Assembly: GCA_002102825.1 (NCBI GenBank)
Contig: DABJ01000041.1
Location: forward strand, 21,467-30,584
DNA from: Candidatus Gastranaerophilales bacterium HUM_12
GTDB lineage: Bacteria > Cyanobacteriota > Vampirovibrionia > Gastranaerophilales > Gastranaerophilaceae
Direction: 5' to 3'
DNA: 9,118 nt
Made by a program: the position numbers and the translations under genes. The notes under the pieces were generated by a model. The model did not search any database. It was not told the DNA's origin and was given only the letters and a program-made list of their open reading frames with translations. Below, piece by piece: positions 5,642-9,118 of this stretch (positions within the stretch are counted from its first letter, which is position 1; each line of letters opens with the position of its first letter).

Positions 5642-6667
5642 ATGAATAAAAATCAAAAAATAGCTTTAATTTCAATCATTGCAATACTCATTATATCTGT
5701 AATTGTAATAGGAGCAATGCTTTATCATCCGGTTCATATTTGTAAAGAGATATTGCCTTATTCCGATTCCAATTATTGCTTTGCACTTAGTACAAAACTA
5801 CCTAAAGTAAGAAAACAATACAAATTAAAATATAGTTTGATAGACAGAAAAAATTTAGAACAGATATTTACCAACATAAGAGATTTTCAGGGTGAAACAA
5901 CTAGTGAAATGTTACAAGAGCTTACTTCACCTGAAATTCTTGGTGATATTGATAAGCGAAACCAAAAGATTGACGATATGGTTGCAAATTTTATTTCACT
6001 TTGCGAAGATGCACTTGTTGATGCTGAAAATGAAACAAGGTACCATAATCGTAATAAATATTCAGGAAATTGGATAAATTATAACCATGTATTTGATGCC
6101 GCAATAAGCGAACAAAATGTAGCTGAATTAAAAGAGGTATTAAAGGACGCAAAAGAAAATGGGGTATTCCCTGCTGATATGGCAACCCGATTAAGACAAT
6201 TTAGAGCACTGGGTACTCCTTACTGCGAAATTGATTCTCTTGGCTCAATTACTGACTGTGATGGCAATCATTTAGGTGTTGTTTCTAATGTATTTAAACC
6301 GTTAGGAACAAATAATACATCAAAAACTTCTTTCGGTGATAATGCGAGCAATAAAACTGTAAAAAGTGAAACTATAACTTTGGAAAAAGCTATTGCACAG
6401 TACAAAAAAGACTATGAGATGTATGGTAATCCAAAAGTTGAATATGATGATGTCGGAATGCCAATGACAGAACCAAATTATAGTAATGCAGGTATGCCAA
6501 AAAGTCTTGCATTAAAAGGAGTTTCTATAATCTGTTTTGAGTGGGCAAATATGGGTGATAAAAGCAGATGTACATCAAAAGAATTAAATACTATTGAAAA
6601 ATTCTTCAAAGAAAATACAGATATTGATTGGAATAATGAAACTTTTGATTATGAAATTACTCCTTAA
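5642..6667 (+). CDS. Unrecognised single-pass membrane-anchored protein
   Basis: The 341-residue protein begins MNKNQK followed by a hydrophobic segment (about 8-29, ALISIIAILIISVIVIGAML). It fits an uncleaved signal anchor with a short cytoplasmic N-terminus and about 310 residues outside the membrane. The exposed part is mostly polar and probably helical at 65-190, and it has seven cysteines (34, 46, 121, 195, 206, 298, 310). A low-complexity Asn/Ser/Thr linker lies at about 222-245. A short repeat, VGMPMTEP and AGMPKS (271-287), precedes a C-terminal segment with the hydrophobic strand GVSIICFEW. I do not recognise the family. GAGG at 5633-5636 supports the start. No promoter is visible in the 41-base gap after the WYL gene, so the two are probably one transcript. 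The WYL protein may control it, but this is inferred from position only. Confidence 0.75.
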   Translation: MNKNQKIALISIIAILIISVIVIGAMLYHPVHICKEILPYSDSNYCFALSTKLPKVRKQYKLKYSLIDRKNLEQIFTNIRDFQGETTSEMLQELTSPEILGDIDKRNQKIDDMVANFISLCEDALVDAENETRYHNRNKYSGNWINYNHVFDAAISEQNVAELKEVLKDAKENGVFPADMATRLRQFRALGTPYCEIDSLGSITDCDGNHLGVVSNVFKPLGTNNTSKTSFGDNASNKTVKSETITLEKAIAQYKKDYEMYGNPKVEYDDVGMPMTEPNYSNAGMPKSLALKGVSIICFEWANMGDKSRCTSKELNTIEKFFKENTDIDWNNETFDYEITP

Positions 6668-6676
6668 GACCACTAT

Positions 6677-6705
6677 TTGACGCATTTCAGGGTTGTTAAT
6701 ATAAT
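6677..6705 (+). promoter_or_regulatory. Sigma-70-type promoter for the 136-residue protein and hinge-HTH genes
   Basis: TTGACG (6677-6682) and TATAAT (6700-6705) are separated by exactly 17 bases, the best-matched promoter in the window. TTGTTAATATAAT includes upstream TG bases. Transcription would begin near 6712, just before the AGAGGA ribosome binding site (6713-6718), leaving a very short leader. No operator is obvious beside it. Confidence 0.7.
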
Positions 6706-6725
6706 TAAAAAAAGAGGAAAATTAT

Positions 6726-7136
6726 ATGAAAACAGAAGAACTAATTTTTAATACTGCTGAAAGCATTGAAGATGCTCAAAGAGTACAAGTCGCATTAGAG
6801 AATACTCAATATGACTTATGGCGAAACTTTAAAAAAGCTGTAGCAACTCAAATAGATGTTAAACCTACAATTCCTTTTGACAATAATATAGATGTACTTG
6901 GGTATGATACAGAGAATGGGAAACGGCTAAATCTATACTTCAATCTTGATATGAACGAATTTGCAATTCCTAAATTTCACATTGGTGCAGGCATTTCAAA
7001 TATCGGGCAAGATACTTTAGAAGAAATATTTATGATTACAAATATTTCTACACTTGTAACCAAAACTTCTTTTGAAGAATTGGCTGAAAAATATGCAGAT
7101 TGGATTAAAAAACAATTGGAAGCAAATAAAAATTAA
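6726..7136 (+). CDS. Uncharacterised 136-residue protein, first gene of the hinge-HTH operon
   Basis: The protein is soluble and acidic, with no signal peptide or membrane segment. The N-terminal half is helical (TAESIEDAQRVQVALENTQYDLWRNFKKAVATQ, written here only as a helix spanning about residues 10-42). A strand-rich middle follows (RLNLYFNLDMNEFAIPKFHIGAG), then a C-terminal amphipathic helix (FEELAEKYADWIKKQLE, about 115-132). I recognise no family. The start has a GAGG-type site 8 bases upstream and a strong promoter just before it. The hinge-HTH gene starts 23 bases after its stop with no terminator between, so the pair is almost certainly co-transcribed. The shared operon makes it a candidate partner of the hinge-HTH protein, by position only. 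Confidence 0.7.
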   Translation: MKTEELIFNTAESIEDAQRVQVALENTQYDLWRNFKKAVATQIDVKPTIPFDNNIDVLGYDTENGKRLNLYFNLDMNEFAIPKFHIGAGISNIGQDTLEEIFMITNISTLVTKTSFEELAEKYADWIKKQLEANKN

Positions 7137-7159
7137 GAATACAAATCAAGGAGGTGAAA

Positions 7160-8008
7160 TTGAAAATAACGCAACTTAAAAATAAAATTAAAGGAATACA
7201 CGCACCGTTAATAGAATTGTACAGTTCACAATCTGAAAAATACCATCACGCAATAGAAATTGCTTTTGGAAATAAAAATTTAGCACTTGTTGTAGATAAC
7301 AGTAAAGTTGCTTATGAAATCATTGATGTACTTAAACAAGAATTATATAGTAGCAGAATAACATTTTTACCTTTAGATACAATTAAAAAAGCCCCTGAAA
7401 AATTCGAACGACCAAAAATTGATGGTGTTATTGATTACGCAATAAATTTAATCAATTTTGAAGATAAATATCGTGATGCTATTTATTATGGATTGGGTGA
7501 AACCCTAATTGTTGAAAACAGAGATATTGCCGATAAATTAATTAAAGAATATCGTATGGTAACACTTGATGGCATAATATTCAATAATGATGGCAGTATT
7601 ATAAAAAACAGCCATACTGCTATTAACAATTATCATTTTCAATATTTCAAGGATTGGTTATTTTTGACTGACATCAATATTGAAACAGCTTTAAAGATGA
7701 TTAAACATAAATCAGAATCAGAGATTAAGTCAATAATTGATTTGTCTTTTGATGAGATTGAAGATATGTTAATCAAATACGATATTAAGTTAACAGATAA
7801 ACTTACTTGTGAAATTAAAGAAGGTATAAAGCTGACTGATAGAGAAAAAGATTTTTTCATACTTGTTAAGATGGGATATACTCTTAAAGAAATCTCAACT
7901 GAACTAATGGTTACAAGACCTGTCGTTAAGAAAAACATAAATATTTTCATCACAAAACTTCTGCTAGGTCTTTATCCCGATTTAAAAAAGCAACAACACA
8001 ATATTTAA
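7160..8008 (+). CDS. SMC hinge domain fused to a LuxR-type helix-turn-helix, no ATPase head
   Basis: In this 282-residue protein, residues about 10-150 read as an SMC hinge. GIHAPLIELYS, YHHAIEIAFGNKNLALVVDN, AYEIIDVLKQ and SRITFLPLDTIK match the first half (usual form GVxGxLxEL, Y..AIE.ALG, .A...I..L, GR.TFLPLD). YRDAIYYGLGETLIVEN, ADKLI and YRMVTLDGIIFNNDG match the second half (usual form Y...A...LLG.t.VV, VTLdGd...psG). No Walker A, signature or Walker B motif and no long coiled coil is present. A helical stretch (about 160-220) leads to LTDREKDFFILVKMGYTLKEISTELMV-type residues (225-250) and a recognition helix to about 268, as in LuxR/GerE DNA-binding domains. The start is TTG at 7160, because AAGGAGG (7148-7154) lies 5 bases before it and a GTG at 7154 would overlap that site. 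Likely a dimerising or DNA-binding regulator. The hinge glycine pair is missing. Confidence 0.8.
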   Translation: MKITQLKNKIKGIHAPLIELYSSQSEKYHHAIEIAFGNKNLALVVDNSKVAYEIIDVLKQELYSSRITFLPLDTIKKAPEKFERPKIDGVIDYAINLINFEDKYRDAIYYGLGETLIVENRDIADKLIKEYRMVTLDGIIFNNDGSIIKNSHTAINNYHFQYFKDWLFLTDINIETALKMIKHKSESEIKSIIDLSFDEIEDMLIKYDIKLTDKLTCEIKEGIKLTDREKDFFILVKMGYTLKEISTELMVTRPVVKKNINIFITKLLLGLYPDLKKQQHNI

Positions 8009-8060
8009 AGAAATAATTTATCTATTTTCAGCTATCCAGTTTAAACAGGAATAATACTTT

Positions 8061-8096
8061 AGGTTCTTTTATATATAAAATTATTTAAGAGAACTT
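8061..8096. repeat. Long stem-loop between the hinge-HTH and winged-helix genes (contains A+T-rich element, copy 2)
   Basis: AGGTTCTTTTA (8061-8071) can pair along all 11 bases with TAAGAGAACTT (8086-8096) if two G-U pairs are allowed, leaving a 14-base loop. The block includes 8067-8091, which matches 95-119 at 21 of 25 positions. It lies 53 bases after the hinge-HTH stop, so it may end that transcript, but no T-tract follows on the plus strand. A regulator-binding palindrome is an equal alternative. Confidence 0.45.
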
Positions 8097-8123
8097 AAAA
8101 TTTAATTCTGCTTATTTGGTTTG

Positions 8124-8132
8124 TGCTATAAT
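8124..8132 (+). promoter_or_regulatory. Extended -10 promoter of the last gene
   Basis: TGCTATAAT is a perfect extended -10, and the surrounding 12 bases (8121-8132) are identical to 3312-3323. No -35 close to consensus is visible. Transcription would begin near 8139, at the GAGGTG ribosome binding site (8139-8144), giving a leader of roughly 12 bases. Confidence 0.6.
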
Positions 8133-8150
8133 TCATTTGAGGTGTATGAT

Positions 8151-8834
8151 ATGTCAAATGAAAAAGCCGTAAAACCAAATTGGATAGAAAAAGACACCTT
8201 AAACATGGATGATTTGCAATTATTTGAATTATTTTCCCAAAATATACTTGTATTAGACAGCAAAAATAATAGCATCTACCTTTTCGCCACTTATGTAAAG
8301 CTATCACCTCAAGAATACAAGTTTTTGCACAGAATTTTAAAACGAAATGGTAGAAGAATTGCAGCCAAAAATTTAATGGAATCTATAGGTGCTAAGTGTG
8401 ATAGTACTAACTCTACTTTTGAGGATTATTCTTACGCAATAGAAAATAGCATTAAAAGTAAAATAATAAAAGCATTTAACAAACGTAAAAATTTATCAGA
8501 AAAAGAATTTGAAGAATTACAGGCATTGAAAAAAGCCAAGAAAAAAGGAAATAACTTATTCTTAAAAGAAAAACTTAAAAAGCGTGAACAAGCAAGATTA
8601 ATAAAGTATAAAAATAAAACTTACTATGCAATACCAGATTTAGAAGATGTAGATTGGTTATTAACACCAAATGATAACATTAATAATGATGATAGAGACA
8701 CACAAAATATTTCTACGATAGACTATGGTGACTACATACAAGAGATTGACCTATCTGAATACCTAAAAAGATTGATTTATTGCAAAAACAAGTCGTATAA
8801 AGCTTTTTGGCCATTTTCTGTTAAGAAATGTTAA
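8151..8834 (+). CDS. Probable winged-helix protein with a lysine-rich insertion
   Basis: This is a 227-residue protein. Residues about 33-80 resemble the start of an OmpR/PhoB-type winged helix. NILVLDSKNNSIYLF forms short strands, YVKLSPQEYKFLHRILKRNGRRI fits the 'L(S/T)xxEfxlLxxLxxnxGrvv' helix, and AAKNLMESIG the next helix. DYSYAIENSIKSKIIKAF (92-109) fits the recognition helix, and ARLIKYKNKTYYAI (148-161) the C-terminal wing hairpin. Between recognition helix and wing is a charged helical insertion (about 110-147, NLSEKEFEELQALKKAKKK), which the standard domain lacks. A tail of about 65 residues with an acidic Asn/Asp stretch follows. There is no receiver domain. The ATG at 8151 with GAGGTG at 8139-8144 is the start. 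The in-frame TTG at 8121 lies within the promoter. A DNA-binding regulator is plausible, but the family is not recognised with certainty. Confidence 0.6.
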   Translation: MSNEKAVKPNWIEKDTLNMDDLQLFELFSQNILVLDSKNNSIYLFATYVKLSPQEYKFLHRILKRNGRRIAAKNLMESIGAKCDSTNSTFEDYSYAIENSIKSKIIKAFNKRKNLSEKEFEELQALKKAKKKGNNLFLKEKLKKREQARLIKYKNKTYYAIPDLEDVDWLLTPNDNINNDDRDTQNISTIDYGDYIQEIDLSEYLKRLIYCKNKSYKAFWPFSVKKC

Positions 8835-8892
8835 AATAATAGAATGCTAATTTTTAACTATGTCATGTTTGGTCTAGTTACCTAAACAAAAT

Positions 8893-8915
8893 CCCCCCAC
8901 CCTCCTGTGTCCCCC
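8893..8915. other. C-rich run (G-rich on the minus strand)
   Basis: Eighteen of these 23 bases are C, in runs of 6, 3, 2 and 5, within very A+T-rich surroundings. The minus strand reads GGGGGACACAGGAGGGTGGG at its start, so a G-quadruplex is possible, at least of two tiers. Such a skewed island stands out in this window. Possible roles include a replication or transfer signal or a transcription roadblock. None can be shown from sequence. Confidence 0.4.
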
Positions 8916-9000
8916 ATTTGATGCTATAAGTTGTCAATATAAGATTTGACTAGTTTTTCAGTTGCATGATTTTTTGATACCTGATTTAATATAGACAAGT

Positions 9001-9037
9001 AAAGGGTTTTAATCCAATTATTTGACGAAAATCCTTT
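9001..9037. repeat. Imperfect 10-bp inverted repeat overlapping the outward promoter
   Basis: AAAGGGTTTT (9001-9010) and AAAATCCTTT (9028-9037) are inverse complements apart from one position, which is G-U compatible. The loop is 17 bases. The right arm lies in the spacer of the promoter at 9022-9050, so an operator role is as likely as an RNA hairpin. ATCCTTTAGGGAT (9031-9043) offers a smaller competing hairpin. Confidence 0.4.
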
Positions 9038-9050
9038 AGGGATATTTAAT
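9022..9050 (+). promoter_or_regulatory. Outward promoter for a downstream operon
   Basis: TTGACG (9022-9027) and TTTAAT (9045-9050) are separated by 17 bases. The -35 is identical to that of the promoter at 6677-6705, with the same spacing. It would transcribe out of the right end of the window, with the boxA-like sequence about 12 bases into the RNA. Confidence 0.5.
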
Positions 9051-9068
9051 TATTTTAAATTAAAAAAT

Positions 9069-9084
9069 TTGTACATTGAAAACT
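9069..9084 (+). promoter_or_regulatory. boxA-like antitermination sequence in the downstream leader
   Basis: TTGTACATTGAAAACT resembles the boxA region of rRNA leaders and spacers of Bacillota, which has the form TGTTCTTTGAAAACT and is bound by NusB/NusE. No rRNA is in the window, and the location directly after a promoter suggests a leader of a long operon. The resemblance is from memory of the consensus and covers about 12 of 15 bases. Confidence 0.35.
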
Positions 9085-9118
9085 AAATAAAGTAAAAATC
9101 TAACACACAGGGGTAAAG

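Larger units (their letters stand above)
8835..9118. other. Gene-free stretch at the right end with regulatory signals
   Basis: No convincing coding region is seen on either strand over these 284 bases. The stretch holds a C-rich run (8893-8915), an inverted repeat (9001-9037), a promoter reading outward (9022-9050) and a boxA-like sequence (9069-9084). It ends with ACACAGGGGTAAAG, which may be close to the first gene of a downstream operon. It reads as the leader of a neighbouring transcription unit. Confidence 0.55.

Noticed and set aside
5892..6185. Short reading frames in other frames of the membrane-protein gene
   Set aside because: They overlap a longer gene with a good start and show no independent signals.
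7154..7162. GTG at 7154 as start of the hinge-HTH protein
   Set aside because: It overlaps the AAGGAGG ribosome binding site. TTG at 7160 has a workable 5-base spacing.
7639..7953. Minus-strand reading frame opposite the hinge-HTH gene
   Set aside because: It is explained by the opposite strand of a strong gene. Its hydrophobic composition is what the complement of charged helices gives.
6726..8008. The hinge-HTH gene as the broken remainder of a full SMC gene
   Set aside because: Upstream sequence encodes an unrelated protein with its own promoter and no Walker A motif. The gene has its own strong ribosome site, and the C-terminus is an HTH, not a coiled coil.
1..9118. CRISPR array, tRNA, rRNA or insertion sequence
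   Set aside because: No regularly spaced direct repeats, cloverleaf sequences, rRNA blocks or transposase motifs were seen. The boxA-like sequence at the right end is not accompanied by rRNA in this window.

Overview
The window is A+T-rich (about 70% by eye), with strong AAGGAGG-type ribosome binding sites, AGA/AGG arginine codons, extended -10 promoters (TGnTATAAT) and standard stop codons including TGA. This fits a low-GC Bacillota-like gut bacterium, although other low-GC lineages cannot be excluded. The gene content is accessory: an orphan methylase-like protein, a short tyrosine recombinase, a small phage-like protein, a nuclease with its own regulator, a WYL regulator and several unrecognised genes. 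There is no core housekeeping gene, tRNA or rRNA. An integrative element or a defence/regulatory island within one is the best reading.

Left part (1-2905): a leader with inverted repeats precedes an N-6 DNA methylase-like gene without a visible NPPY motif (167-910). A closely spaced WG-repeat protein follows (927-2096), then a small protein overlapping it by ATGA (2093-2347). A tyrosine recombinase made only of the catalytic domain (2342-2905, minus strand) converges on them, overlapping by 6 bases. Upstream of the recombinase gene is a 10-bp inverted repeat around a 7-bp centre that looks like a crossover site or operator.

Middle (3068-5600): a 71-residue XRE/controller-type regulator (minus strand) is divergent from a PD-(D/E)XK nuclease gene. 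Between them lie alternating GACT/AGTC half-sites, including an exact GACTTATAGTC on the minus strand. This is the C-box known from controller proteins of restriction-modification systems, yet no methylase gene lies next to the nuclease. A WYL-domain regulator follows.

Right part (5642-9118): the WYL gene is followed by an unrecognised single-pass membrane-anchored protein. A strong promoter (TTGACG, 17 bp, TATAAT) then drives a 136-residue unknown protein and, 23 bases further on, a TTG-started gene. This last gene encodes an SMC hinge domain with no SMC ATPase head or long coiled coil, joined to a LuxR-type helix-turn-helix. It is the most unusual object in the window. A final gene with its own extended -10 promoter encodes a probable winged-helix protein with a lysine-rich insertion. 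The last 284 bases hold no gene. They contain a C-rich run, an inverted repeat, a promoter pointing out of the window and a boxA-like sequence, suggesting that a long downstream operon begins just beyond the end.

Inference on how the parts work together: at least four different DNA-binding regulators (XRE/C-protein, WYL, hinge-HTH, winged helix) within about 5.5 kb suggest tightly controlled, conditionally expressed modules. The nuclease/controller pair and the 136-residue/hinge-HTH pair are the two best candidates for discrete functional systems.
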